This document shows, piece by piece, positions 11,781 through 23,249 of a stretch of DNA of 64,000 nucleotides (position 1 is the first letter of the stretch; each line of letters starts with the position of its first letter). Source of the DNA: Tetracentron sinense (lineage: Eukaryota; Streptophyta; Magnoliopsida; Trochodendrales; Trochodendraceae). A program made the position numbers and the translations under genes. The notes under the pieces were generated by a model. That model worked only from the letters and a program-made list of their open reading frames with translations. It was not told the DNA's origin and did not search any database. The DNA is taken from assembly GCA_015143295.1 (NCBI GenBank), contig CM026560.1:4528501-4592500 (forward strand), written 5' to 3'.

Positions 11781-11849
11781 CCCTTTTTTTTTTTACTTCT
11801 CCTTTGTACCTTGAGGAATTGGTGTTCTTTTAAAAGAACAGGCTAAACC

Positions 11850-13440
11850 CATTTTTAGGCTGCCTACGTACCCATGATAGGATCAAGCCAAATGTAGTTC
11901 CAAAATAGGGGTGATTTTAGAATCGTAATTTATGAGTAGATAGTTTCTGTTCATATTTAGGAAGGTTTGGACTTGTAATTTGAGAACAAGTAGGTAGTTT
12001 CCGTTCAGGGGTAAGCATTTGAAAAATGACGAATCTTTTTAGCTTGTATTCAGGAGCCTATCAAATTGCTCTAATTTTTGCCTAAACTAACTCTTGGAGT
12101 GTTAGTTTAGCGAGCTTTTTGTTGCCCCTAATCTTTGTCTAAACCTTCTTCTTGAAGTTTTGGTCTAGTAGAAATTTTGTTTTGACTCATTTTTTGTCTA
12201 AGCCATCCTTTTGGATTTTCAACTTAGTGAGCCATTTTACCATAACTTTTGCCTAAGTCGTCCTTTCGGATTTTCAACTTAGCGAGCCATTTTACCCTAA
12301 CTTTTGCCTAAGCCGTCCTTTCGGATTTTCAACTTAGCGGGTATTTCGGTGCCCTAATTTTTGCCTAGACCATCTTTTTTGAAGTTTTGGTCTAACGGGC
12401 TTTCAGAATCTTACATTGGTCTGGGGGAGATACTCTATTCACCATCCATTATAATCAGCAGATACGCTTTTGATGGTAAGAAGTCCTTCTGTAGAATTAC
12501 GGTTTCTTCTTCGTGCACCAGGTAGCGGTTTTCCTTGTTTCACCCATGTTGAGGGGTAATAACAATGATTTTGTATCCCAGGGGGATGATGTTCTTTTAA
12601 AACAACTGACTGAACCCAAGTTAATTTTCTTAGGTTGCCTACGTACCCATGATAGGATCAAGTCAAACGTAGTTCAGAAGGGGCATTTGGATTCGCATTT
12701 TGAGAGTGAATAGGTAGTTTCCGTCATATATAGGAAGGTTTAGACTTCGGCCTTGTATTTGGGGGGCTTTTGAAGCTTTGATTCACATTTTGATAACGAA
12801 TAGGTAGTTTCCGTTTATACGTAGGAGGGTTTTAACTTTGGCCTTGTATTTGGGGGGCTTTTGAAGCTTTGATTCGTATTTTGATAGCGAATAGGCAATT
12901 TCCATTCATACCTAAGAGGGTTTTGACTTTGGCCTTATATTTGGGGGGCTTTTGAAGCTTTGATTCGTATTTTGATAGTGAATAGACAGTTTCCGTTCAT
13001 ACCTAGGAGGGTTTGGACTTTGGTCTGGTATTCTAGATACTTTTGAAGCACCGTGAACCTTTTTAGCTCGTATTTAGGAGCCTGTTAAGTCATTCTAATT
13101 TTTGCTTAGACTGACTCTTGGAGTGTTAGTCTAGTGAGCTATTTGTTGCCCTAATTTTTGCCTAGACCTTCTCCTTAAAATTTTGGTCTAGTGGGCCTTT
13201 TATTTTGACTGAATTTTTTTATTTAAGCCACCCCTTAGGGTTTTCAGCATAGTGAGTCATTGTTGCTCTAATTTTTTCCTAAGCCGTCTTTTAAAGTTTT
13301 CAACTTAGCGAGCATGACTCTAATTTTTGCCTAAGCTGCCCCTTGGGGTTTTCAACTTAGCGAGTCATTTTGTGCTCTAAATTTTGCCTAGACCGTCTTT
13401 TAATGATTTGGTCTAGCGAGCGTTTCGATTCCTAGGAGTA
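11850..13440 (-). repeat. Repeat-rich 3' untranslated region of the Tat-like fossil
   Basis: Three repeat types are interleaved. First, units of about 60 bases around TTTGCCTAAGCCGTCC...TTTTCAACTTAGCGAGC occur at 12,070-12,410 and again at 13,090-13,435. Second, units of about 110 bases around GATTCGTATTTTGATAGCGA and TTTGGGGGGCTTTTGAAGC occur at 12,670-13,060. Third, GGCTGCCTACGTACCCATGA is found at about 11,858 and in variant form at 12,632. The last phrase is common upstream of Tat-type 3' LTRs. The block lies just after the integrase C-terminus in minus-strand order, where Tat/Ogre elements are known to carry variable tandem repeats. Confidence 0.7.
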
Positions 13441-14640
13441 GTATTGCTTGAGGAATCTTGCATTGGTTGGAGGGATGATTCGCTCTCCATCCATTGAAGT
13501 ATGCTCTGTTAGAATATACCTTCTCGATGACGTATGGCCCTTCCCACTTTATTTCGAGCTTCCCTTTAGTTCGACAAGTGATGATGATTGGAGTCCTGAC
13601 CATTAAGACCAAATTTTCTGTTTTGAAAGACCTTAAGTCTTATTTTTTTTGTTGAATGCACTAGTTAGCCTTTGTCTATACATCTCTAAACTCTATTGGG
13701 CTTGGAGACGACGTTCGTCAAGAGTTTTGAGCTCTGCAAGACGAACTTTAGTTGTTTTCTTTTGTGATAGACTGCTAAATTGCCACCCGTAGGGAGGGAA
13801 TTTGAATTTTCAAGGGGGAGAACTGCTTCACCGTCGAAGACCAGGGAATATGGCGTGCCCTGTGTCGGAGTTTGATGAGTAGTTCTGTATGCCCAGAGGG
13901 GTTCAGGTAGGCATTTGTGCCAGTCTCGTTTACTTTTATCCACAAATTTCTTAAGCATTTTGTATAAATTTTTGTTGAAGGCTTCGGCAAGACCATTCAA
14001 GACTGCATAGTACTGGGTGGAATGGCTCTCTCGGATACCAAATTTGGCATACAACTTGTGTATAGGGACACTTCAAAAAGGTTGCCCATTATCCGTGATG
14101 ATACATTCTGGAATCCCAAACCGATATATGATGTTGGTCCGGATGAAGTGTGCCACTGAGTGGTGTTTGACCCTTTTGAGAATGACGGCTTCGGCCCAAT
14201 TTTGAGAAGTAGTCCATCATAGGTAGGATGTATTGATGTCCAATAGATGATGGTGGGGTGAACGGTCCTATGACATCCATTCCCCATGCCGTGAACAACC
14301 ATGAACATGTGGTCATGTGAAAAAGCTCGGGTGCCCGATGTATAAAATCAGTATGAAGCTGACAAACTTTGCATTTTCTTGTGTAGTTAAGACAATCATT
14401 GATCATCGTAGGCCAGTAGTAGCTTAATCTTTTCAGCTGTATTTGTAGCTTGGGCCAAACTTGGTGACCTCCGCAGATCCCGGCATGAGTTTCTTCCATG
14501 ACTTGATCTATTTCATTTCCTGAGAGGCATCTCATTAAGATACCGTCTAGGGACCTTTTATATAAGGTTTCTTCCAACATCAGAAATTTTGTGACGACGG
14601 ACTTCAACGCGTTTGGCACGGTATCCAGGTAATCGACCAT
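13441..14640 (-). pseudogene. Tat-type Ty3/gypsy integrase block (fossil)
   Basis: On the minus strand this encodes, in order, an HHCC zinc-binding region (HAGICGGHQ ... CKVCQLH), the catalytic core start (WGMDVIGPF), a later core part (WAYRTTHQTPT) and a C-terminal strand (KWEGPYVIEKVY). These words are typical of Tat-lineage polyproteins. It belongs with the RNase H block to its right. The block is broken in several places and old. Confidence 0.85.
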
Positions 14641-14789
14641 GTTGGAGATAATCGATGAAGGGCTATCGCCAATCTTCGTCTTTTTCTTTGATTGTCACAA
14701 AACAAACTGTTTCCAAGAAATCTATCTCTGGAAGGGGTTTGAGAGTTCTTCTTTCTCCCACTGTGATAGTTAGCACCCTATCTGTTGGC

Positions 14790-15480
14790 AGAGTCAAAGA
14801 TGCTGCAAGACCGGCCAGAGCATCGGCTTGATTGTTGAGTCATCTACGAACATGGAAGAGTCTGCTTCTTGGAATTTGAGCAAGTAGCTGGTCCACTCTT
14901 TTCTGATAAGGAAAGAGGCTGACTCTTCGCACGGTATATTCACCTCGGACTTGTTTGATGACGAGTTCCGAATCCCCGTATATGGTGAGTTCATCCACCG
15001 AGATCTCAAGAGCCAATTCAAGACCTGCTATCAGGGCTTCATTGTCAGCTTCATTGTTTGAACATCCTTCTGTTAATGCGAAGGAATAGGGCAGTATTAC
15101 GTTGTCTGATGTGACAAAGACAATACCAACACCTGACTTATTTTCCTTTAGGTCGATGCGTTTGATTCCATCAAGGCTTCTTGAAGCACCATCAAAGTAC
15201 ATCCTCCAGCTTGATTTGACCCATACCTGTATAACTTATTCGTCAGGCAGGTCTGTGGCCAATGACGAGTCCGCAGGAAATGGATGCGCTGTAAGGAAGT
15301 CATCAAGGGCTTACCCTTTCATTGTCTTTTGGGGCACGAATTCGATTTCAAATTCAGACAGGAGTATCGCCCATTTTGCTATTTTGCTTGAGAGAATGGG
15401 GCGGAACATTATGTATTTGAGAGGATCGGTTCTGGATATCAGTTTCACCGAATGCTTGAGCATATAATGCCTTAATTTTT
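14790..15480 (-). pseudogene. Tat-type double RNase H region (fossil)
   Basis: At 14,840-15,202 lies the second, archaeal-type RNase H that marks the Tat lineage. It shows MYFDGAS at the start, EALIAGLELAL in the middle and YGDSELVIKQV at the third acidic site. To its right (15,216-15,480) is the end of the first RNase H and the linker. Both stretches recur with high similarity on the plus strand at 18,140-18,780. Broken fossil. Confidence 0.85.
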
Positions 15481-16199
15481 TCAGAGCGAAGATGAGGTCA
15501 TGTAAAGAGGCTCGGGTGCCCGATGTATAAAATCAGTATGAAACTGACAAACTTTGCACTTTCTTGCGTAGTTGAGACAATCATTTATCATCGTAGGCCA
15601 GTAGTAGCCTAATCTTTTCAAGCTGCATTTGTAGCTTAGGCCCAGCTTGGTGAGCTCCGCAGATCCTGGCATGAGTTTCATCCAGATCTATTTCATTTCC
15701 TGAGAGGCATCTCATTAAGATACCGTTCAGGGACCTTTTATATATGGTTTCTTCCAACATTATAAATTTTGTGACCCGTTGACGGACTTTAGCGCGTTTG
15801 GCACGGTATCCAGGCATTCATTCCCCATGCCGCGAACGGCCATAAACATGTGGTCATGTGAAGAGGCTCGGGTGCCCGATGTATAAAATCAGCATAATGT
15901 TGACAAACTTTACATTTTCTTACGTAATTGAGACAATCATTGATCATCGTAGGCCAATAGTAGCCTAATCTTTTCAGTTGCATTTGTAGCTTGGGCCCAA
16001 CTTGGTGAGCTCCACAAATCCCGGCATGAGTTTCTTCCATGGCTTGATCTATTTCATTTCCTGAGAGGCATTTCATTAAGATACCGTCCATGGACCTTTT
16101 ATATAAGGTTTCTTCTAACATCATAAATTGTGTGACCCGTCGACGGACTTCAGCACATTTGGCACGATATCCAGGCGTCAGGCTTCGTTCAACCAACAT
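15481..16199 (-). repeat. Two extra partial copies of the integrase N-terminus
   Basis: About 15,490-15,817 and 15,820-16,199 each repeat the zinc-binding part of integrase (CLSGNEID, CGAHQ, YYWPTMINDCLNY, CKVCQ) already present at 14,300-14,640. The three copies are all on the minus strand, which makes a partial tandem duplication of roughly 330-380 bases within the fossil. Confidence 0.8.
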
Positions 16200-18830
16200 T
16201 CAAAATTTTTGATGGTATCGGAGATCCAAGGCAACATTTGTCTCATTTCCTCTCAAGGTGTGGATTAGCATCCAAGAAGGGAGCTCTCTGTCTCCAAATT
16301 TTCGTGTAATCCTTAGACGGGAGCTTTCACCTGGTATGCCAACCTCCTTGAGGCTTCGATTCCTGATTGGAGCACGATGGTGAATGAATTCAGCAAGCAA
16401 TTCTACAACACCCAAAGAAGAGTGGGTGTTCCAGAATTGATTGAAACCAAATAGAGAGACAATGAGTCTGTAACAAAATTCATTGCCCGATGGAGAGCTT
16501 TGACTTTCTCCTGTCCTCAAAAGTTCACTCAACTGAAACTTATCCGGATGTGCCTCAACAACTTCAGGCATGATCTGTCAACTACCCTCATAGCTCAAAC
16601 CTTTACTGGTTTTGAAGATCTATGCACAAAAGCACATGACATGGAGAGCCACATAGGAAAGAGAGGGCAAGGTAGAGGCACTGATCGCCTTGAATCCTCA
16701 ACAGTCGCAATAGTCCAAAATGAAAAAGACTGCACAACTAGCAACAAAATGCCAAGTAGATAAAGACTCCTCTTCAGTAGAGGAAATGATCATGGAAGAA
16801 CCACCGGAAAAAACAGAAGTCCGTCTGGCTCCTCCTGAATTTGAAGCAGGAGGTCAAGCAACTGTTGATGACCTTCTTGAAGTTAACCTTTGCTCTAACA
16901 AGACCCAAGGCCAACCTTCATTAGTGCCTCTCTCTCTCTCAAACGGAAAAAGAGGAATATATTTGTCTCCTAAAAGAGTATAAAGATGTCTTTGCCTGAA
17001 ACTACATAGAGATGACTAGCTCGGATCCAAAAATTGCAGTTCATCATCTCACAACTCGAAAAGATGTTAGACCAATCAAGCAGGCACAAAGACGAGCTTG
17101 CCCAGAACTGGTCGCGGTGCTCAAATTGAAGCTGAGGTAGATAAGCTCTTCAAAGTCGGGTTTATAAGAGAGGTTCAATACCCTACTTGGCTTGCCAACG
17201 TTGTTGCTATGAAAAAGAAGAACGGACAGATCCGGGTTTGCATAGACTTCCGGGATTTGAATGAAGCTTGCCCTAAGGATGAATTCCCTTTGCCCATCAC
17301 AGAAATGATGGTTGATGCCACAACCAACTTTGAAACTTTATCCTTTATGAATGGATATTCTGGCTACAACCAGATAAAGATGGCCCCGAAAGATGAAGAG
17401 ATTACAACCTTCCGTACCCCTAAGGGAGTGTTCTGCTACAAAGTCTTATCATTCGGCCTAAAAAATACCGGAGCAACTTATCAAAGGGTAATGACTATCA
17501 TATTTGGGGATATTCTCCATGACAAGGTCGAGTGCTATGTCGATGATTTAGTTGTCAAGATAAGACAGCGAAGCAATATCTGGATGATCTTCGGGAAATC
17601 TTCAACAAACTGTGATAGCACCAGCTCAAGATGAACTCACTCAAATGCGCGTTTGGAGTCGCATCGGGGAAATTCCTAGGCTTTGTGGTACGCCATAGAG
17701 GAATTGAGATTGCCCCTACTAAAATAAGGGTCATTCACAAAATGACCCCTCCAATAAATCTGTGCGAGTTAAAGGGACTTCAGGGTCGACTCGCTTATAT
17801 CCGGAGATTCATCTCCAACTTAACTGGAAGATGCCAACCGTTTTTTCGGCTGATGAAGAAGGGAATACCATTTCAATGGGATGAAGCTTTCCAAAATACT
17901 CTGGACAGCATCAATACCTATTTCACAAACCCACCAGTCCTTATGGGGCCCCATTAGAGGAAAGCCACTTATCCTCTATATCACAGTGCTCGAAGGATCT
18001 CTCAGAGCTCTCCTTTCTCAGCACAATGACCAAGGAAAAGAAAATGCGTTATATTACCTAAGCAAGACTCTGGTTGGAGCAGAATACAGATACAACCCGA
18101 TAAAGAAAGTCTGTCTGACCCTCATCTTCGCTCTTAAGAAATTAAGGCATTATATACTCGAGCATTCGGTGAAACTGATATCCAGAGCCGATCATCTCAA
18201 ATACATAATGTTCCACCCCACTCTCTCAGACATAATAGTAAGTGGGCGGTACTCCTGTCTGAATTCGAAATCGAATTTGTGTCCCAAAAGGCAATGAAAA
18301 GGCAAGCCCTTGTGACTTCCTTACAGTGCATCTGGTTCCTGCTGACTCGCCATTGGCCACAGACCTTCCTGACGAAGATGTTATACAACTACGGGTCAAA
18401 CCAGGCTGGAAGATGTACTTTGATGGAGCTTCAAGAAACCCTGATGGAATCAAACGCATCGACCCAAAGGAAAATAAGTCAGGTGTTGGTATTGTCTTTG
18501 TTACACTAGACAATACAATACTGCCCTATTCTTTCGCATTAATAGAAGGATGTTTAAACAATGAAGCTGAATATGAAGCCCTGATAGCTGGTCTTGAATT
18601 GGCTCTTGAGATCCCGGTGGATGAACTAACCATATACAGGGATTCAGAACTCGTCATCAAACAAGTCCGAGGTGAATATACCATGCGAAGAGTCAACATT
18701 TTTCCTTATCAGAAGAGAGTGGACTAGCTAGTTGCTCAAATTCCAAGAAGCAGACTCTTCCATGTCCGTAGAGGACTCAACAATCAAGCTGATGCTCTGG
18801 ATAATTTAGGCAGCATGTCCCTTTTGTTAA
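16200..18830 (+). pseudogene. Tat-type gag to RNase H block in opposite orientation (fossil)
   Basis: On the plus strand the order is: gag (TFKIFDG near 16,197; FSKQFYNTQRR near 16,395; CPQKFTQLKL near 16,515), reverse transcriptase from about 17,050 (VCIDFRDLNEACPKDEFPLP; YVDD at 17,536-17,547), first RNase H (about 17,880-18,290) and archaeal-type RNase H (MYFDGAS near 18,415; YRDSELVIKQV near 18,633). It ends near 18,830 with an NQADAL-type word. The neighbouring Tat blocks on both sides lie on the minus strand. Either two related fossils meet head to head at about 16,200, or the middle of one element lies inverted. The block carries several breaks. Confidence 0.85.
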
Positions 18831-19589
18831 TAAACTTTTGAAGGGTGAGTCCCAACAACCGACTTGGGTTGGGGGACCTCAATAGTCTATCTTAGGATCG
18901 ACCCATAGGGCTTCTTCTGTTTAGACCTTGACTGGCTCATGGTTTGGGCTTGAAATGAGCTTGCTCCATTAGTTGACCCCGAAGGGTTAACAGGTTTGGA
19001 ATCCCCTTTCAGGGTTTCCGGTGACATAGGTCCGCCCTTTGGGCTGACCTGTCGTGAAGTAGCTAAGCCACTTTGCCTTGTGTGCACCCGGTTGGGTGCA
19101 CCATTCCTGATATCCACGGACAGAATTTTCTGTAGGTGGGTACTTATTTTCTAAAGTGCCCGCAGGCTAGCGACTTGCTGTCGGCAGGTAGCCTGATATG
19201 GGCGGGTTGCTTGCCTTTGATATAGGTGGGCAGAATGCCTTTCCACCCCTGAGTTGATGGGATGAGTTCTGCTTCTGCTGCGGACTGGAGCGTCTTCAAC
19301 AGAGGCCTGGTCTGTTGACTGCGGTATTTTTGCAGAGGTTTGGCCAATTGGCTGGACCTACCTGGCTGGAGCTGCTGCTACCTCGGCCCAGATGAGTGGG
19401 TGAGACACCGGAATCCGGATTGGGGGTACATACACCCGCCGGTTGATGGTCAGGATATAGGCCCGACGAACACAGACAGTCTCAATGATTCTGGTCAGCG
19501 ACAATAAGAAAAGAGAGGAAAAAATCACTCATCTATTCTTTTTTATTCTTCTTATTTTTATCTTTCTTCAAAGATGAGAGGAGAAAAAA
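18831..19589 (-). pseudogene. Tat-type leader and gag N-terminal remnant (fossil)
   Basis: This lies between the primer site at 19,590-19,607 and the oppositely oriented pol block. Minus-strand frames at 19,144-19,347 (PLQKYRSQQTRPLL, then SAAEAELIP) and 18,887-19,117 (Ser/Pro/Gly-rich, low complexity) fit the poorly conserved start of a gypsy gag. I assign them by position rather than by strong motifs. Confidence 0.5.
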
Positions 19590-19607
19590 GTCCCACCGGG
19601 CGTGCCA
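19590..19607 (-). promoter_or_regulatory. Primer-binding site of the Tat-like element
   Basis: The minus strand reads TGGCACGCCCGGTGGGAC. It begins with TGG, as required to pair with a CCA-ending tRNA, and lies six bases inside the LTR end (TTACA at 19,614). I do not name the tRNA with confidence. This fixes the LTR at its right as the 5' LTR of a minus-strand element. Confidence 0.7.
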
Positions 19608-19613
19608 TTAATT

Positions 19614-20970
19614 TGTAAGCGCAAAATTGTTCTTTGATTTCAAATTTCCTCCATTATTGTATGGAGTTTATTGTTTGTTGTGGGGAACTATCCTTCCAAT
19701 CTGAGTAAACTCAGACTGTTAATTGTCTTCCCTATTTGGGGAAGTACCTCTGATTAAGAAGAAAGATTAAAAGAAGAACAGATATTGAATAAAGTATTTG
19801 CATTTATTCAATGGGGTTACCCAGATCACATGTTGGCATTACAAGATACCTCATAGAGGTTTTAGCATCAAAAAGAAAGAAAAGAAGGAGAGGTGGCCAT
19901 ATTGAGGGTTCACCTGGTATTCTCCATACATGGAGATCCTTCTTCAAACTCTCGTGTTGTTGTTGTTCCTACCAAGAAAACTTTGCTCTGTATGCTGTTG
20001 TGCCTTTTGAGTGTCTTTCTCTTTTTTTCTTGTATCTCTCTTCATGTCGGTTTCTCTTGAGAATTCCTCTTCTTATAATTTTTTGGAGAGTCCTCTCTGG
20101 ACTCCCCTTTGACTTCCTCTTTTTTAGGAAATCAAGAGAGGCCAACTCTCCTTAGAGAGGGTCATCTGTAAAAGACAGTTGATTGCTCTTATCTTAGAGA
20201 AACCACATGGATGAGAGTCCTCTCTGAAGGACTCCAAATTGGTTTCCTTTTCTGGGAAACCTAGGAGGATCCAACTTTTCTCCCATAAAAGGGAAAAGAT
20301 CCTTATCTTTCCAGAAAAGGGAAGAGATAACTTCTCCTTTCAAATAGGGTGCCATATAGCACTCTCTTATTAGAGAAAGAGAGGGGATCTCTATTTTGGG
20401 ATCCTCCAAAGCTGGTAGAGAGTTCTTTTTATTAAGGATTTCTTGCCAGATGATGGTCAAATAATGGCTGTCATCTGGGAAAGGACTGAACTTGGTCAGT
20501 CCATGATTAAAGAGGTGAGACCCATGGTCTCACCTGCGGTTTAGGTCAGGTCCAAGTATATTTGGACCGTGGCCCAAGGTCTAACCTTAGTCAGTCCACG
20601 GACCAATATAGGGTGGGACCATGGGTCCAACCTGTCAATGGCCTTTTATGGTCACGGACTGGGCTAGTCATTGATTGGCCTACGGATGGACTCGTGGAGT
20701 CTATCTGTAAGCTTGAATAAGGGTATGTCCGTAAGGTCAAACCTTATCCATGTGTCAGTCCCCTAAGGACTGACACAAAGGATGTCTGCGGGGCATTAAT
20801 GCCCTGTTGCTTAGCATTTAATGCTAAGCAGGCTGGCAGTAAGCTAGCCCTTGGCCAGCTGGTGCCTTTGGCATGCGCGAAGCCTAACTGCCCATCCAAT
20901 GGGTGGTGATCCTGTGTAAGCAGGTGCACCATGCACCTGCCTTGCGTGCGGTGAGATTTCATTGCCTACA
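19614..20970 (-). repeat. Tat-type 5' LTR, minus strand
   Basis: On the minus strand the LTR starts TGTAGGCAATGAAATC at 20,970 and ends GCGCTTACA at 19,614, next to the primer site. It is related to the plus-oriented LTR at 62,368-64,000: both have a GGCAATGAAATCTCACC start, a GCATTAAATGCTAA word, and a tail with GGAAGGATAGTTC and ACAATAAACT. It lacks the TCGA-centred palindromes seen in the other LTR families of this window. Confidence 0.75.
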
Positions 20971-21600
20971 AGTGCCATGAAGATGCCACCGCTAGAAGTG
21001 TTCTTGTTTTTTATTTATTGTTTCTCTCATGTTACTTTTAACTGAGTTGTTTTGAAGATTGACGTTTGTCTTCAATTGTCTTTGATAACAAAATTACTTG
21101 CTAATTTTAAACCTCATTTTCTTCAGTTCATATATATGATTATTTAGGTTTAATTCCTAATTTGTCTATGTGTTCTTTAGGTTCATCTATTCATTTGCTT
21201 TGTATGAGTTTCAACTATTTTTATTATGTGTTATAGTTACCAACTTTTATTGTTAATTTTATTATCAATTTCATCTTCTTTGTTAAATTAAGTTGATGAA
21301 ATGATCATTCTACATTTTACGATGTTCTTTGATAGATTTTAGTTTTAACGTGATTATTTGCGATTTTAGATTTAGTGAATATTTTTTTTATTAGGATAAT
21401 TACGATATCAACTATAGAATTGTAATCCTTACAATATTATTAAAAAAAATGAAAGATATGGATTGAATTGTATTCTTAGAACAATAGTTATAAAATTAAT
21501 AATAGCAATATCAATATATAATTCTAACATATCACACGATGTTCATTTTGAATAATTATATTATTGGGAAAATTTACGTGAAACGCACATGCATTTTTAT
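20971..21600. other. AT-rich non-coding stretch, nothing recognised
   Basis: About 630 bases are very rich in A and T, with no repeat shared elsewhere in the window and no coding signal. Confidence 0.5.
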
Positions 21601-23228
21601 TGTTGCCCAAATATTGACCCTAGAGGGGGGGTGAATAGGGTCTTGGCAAATTTAAATTTCTACTTTGGTTCTTTATGCGGAATTTAAACTATCAAAGTAT
21701 TAGCAACTAACAATTTTAAGAAATGCAAAATAGAGAATTAAAGGTAAGAGTTAGAGAAGCAAACATAGATATTTGTTATCAAGGTTGGGCAAATCCAGCT
21801 TACTCCTCGCCTCAAGCTTTTTCCGCTAGAGGGTTCACCACAATTCACTAATCGTACAGACTTCTTCCGCGTGAAGTTCAAACATTTTACAATCCTTTTT
21901 CAGGCGAGGATCCAACCTTTACAAACCCGCTTCTGGGTGTGGATCAAACCTTTCTTACAAGAGAATAGTCTTCCTTTGTCTTTCAGAAGCCTTCAGCTTC
22001 AATGCAAGAATCCATCGATTCTTGACTTTCTCAATACAACAAGTATGAGGTGGTTACAATCTTGAAATATGTTCATTAGATGAACCGATTAAGATCTCTT
22101 TTAGGCTCTAATAAAATCTCTCAACAGTTGGAGTTGAATCGCTCAAGAACAGAGAATTGGGGATTTTAGGTTTTTCACTAAGAATGTGAGAAAATCAACT
22201 TGTAGTGAATGATAAGTGTTTATGGATTGATCATTAGTTATTTTTCATTCATACAAGATCTCCTTTTATAGCCCATAAATTTTATGACCATGGAGGATCA
22301 TTTAATGCAAACTTCTCCTTTGAAAATAGCCGTTGAGGAGCATTTATTGCATTTCTCGGGTCATCTAGTGAACTGGATGGGTCATCTAGTCGTTTGGATA
22401 ATCACAGTGGTCAGGTTACATTTCTGGCCTTCATCTAGTCGACTGGATGACTTCATCTAGTCGATTGGATGGTGCAATTTTTGCACAAAATCCATTTTTC
22501 AAGACTTTAAAGATGGGAATAAATTCCAAAGTCTTCAACCTCATTTTTATTGAGATAAATAACATCTTTTTATGATCTTTAAAATGATCTTCATAAGGTA
22601 CAGAGGCCACATTTAATTCTGGCCTTCATCTAGTTGACTGGATGATGTAAATTATGCCTAAATTCCTTTTTTCATAACCTGAATGATAGGATTGAATTCC
22701 AAGGTTTTGTACCTTATCTTTATGAAGATAATTATCTTTTTTTTAGGTCCTTAAACTGATTTTCAATTAGGTCTCAAGGAACCTATGGTCAATCTAGGTT
22801 TTTGAGCTTTTCCAACAACCAACTATTGAGGACTTTTTACATAAGTCTTAAGAACTCTCAAAAACTAAAAAGTAAACTTCTTAAAGCTTTTTGAGAATCT
22901 TCAAACTTGATTCTTGGATCTTCAATGATAGTTCCAATCTTGAGAACTTCTAAGACTTGTTCATCTTTTATGTGGAGTTTGGAATGAACTTCAACTTGAT
23001 CTTCTAGGATGATTTGAAGCTTCTTTAGACTTTGATTGCTTTGTACTTCTTTAATTCGACTTGGATGGAAATTTAATGACTTTTGAGTTGAATGGTTAGC
23101 TAATGCTCTTTTACACTGTTTTTCATAAACACTTGAAAGTAGACATTAGTAGTACAAAAGTCATTTCATTATTTAAGTTATCATCAAAATTAATAAGGAT
23201 ACCTAAGGTTGTAACCTTTAGGCTAACA
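21601..23228 (-). mobile_element. Solo LTR of a Sirevirus-like copia family, minus strand
   Basis: The minus strand begins TGTTAGCCTAAAGGTTACAA at 23,228 and ends CCTCTAGGGTC...TTGGGCAACA at 21,601. These are the same two ends as the copia LTRs at 29,879 and 45,500, so it is the same or a sister family. The flanks TTTAT (21,596-21,600) and TTTAC (23,229-23,233) differ at one base and are a likely target duplication. No internal sequence or primer site adjoins. The palindrome CATCTAGTCGACTGGATG (22,432-22,449) and a variant (22,454-22,471) lie upstream of a minus-strand TATAAAA box (about 22,264-22,270). Confidence 0.8.
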
Positions 23229-23249
23229 TTTACTAGTATATATTAAAAA

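Noticed and set aside
15102-15467. Plus-strand open frame of 121 codons
   Set aside because: It is the antisense of the minus-strand RNase H block, which carries the real motifs.
16200-16571. Minus-strand open frame of 123 codons
   Set aside because: Antisense of the plus-strand gag, which shows the recognisable gag words.
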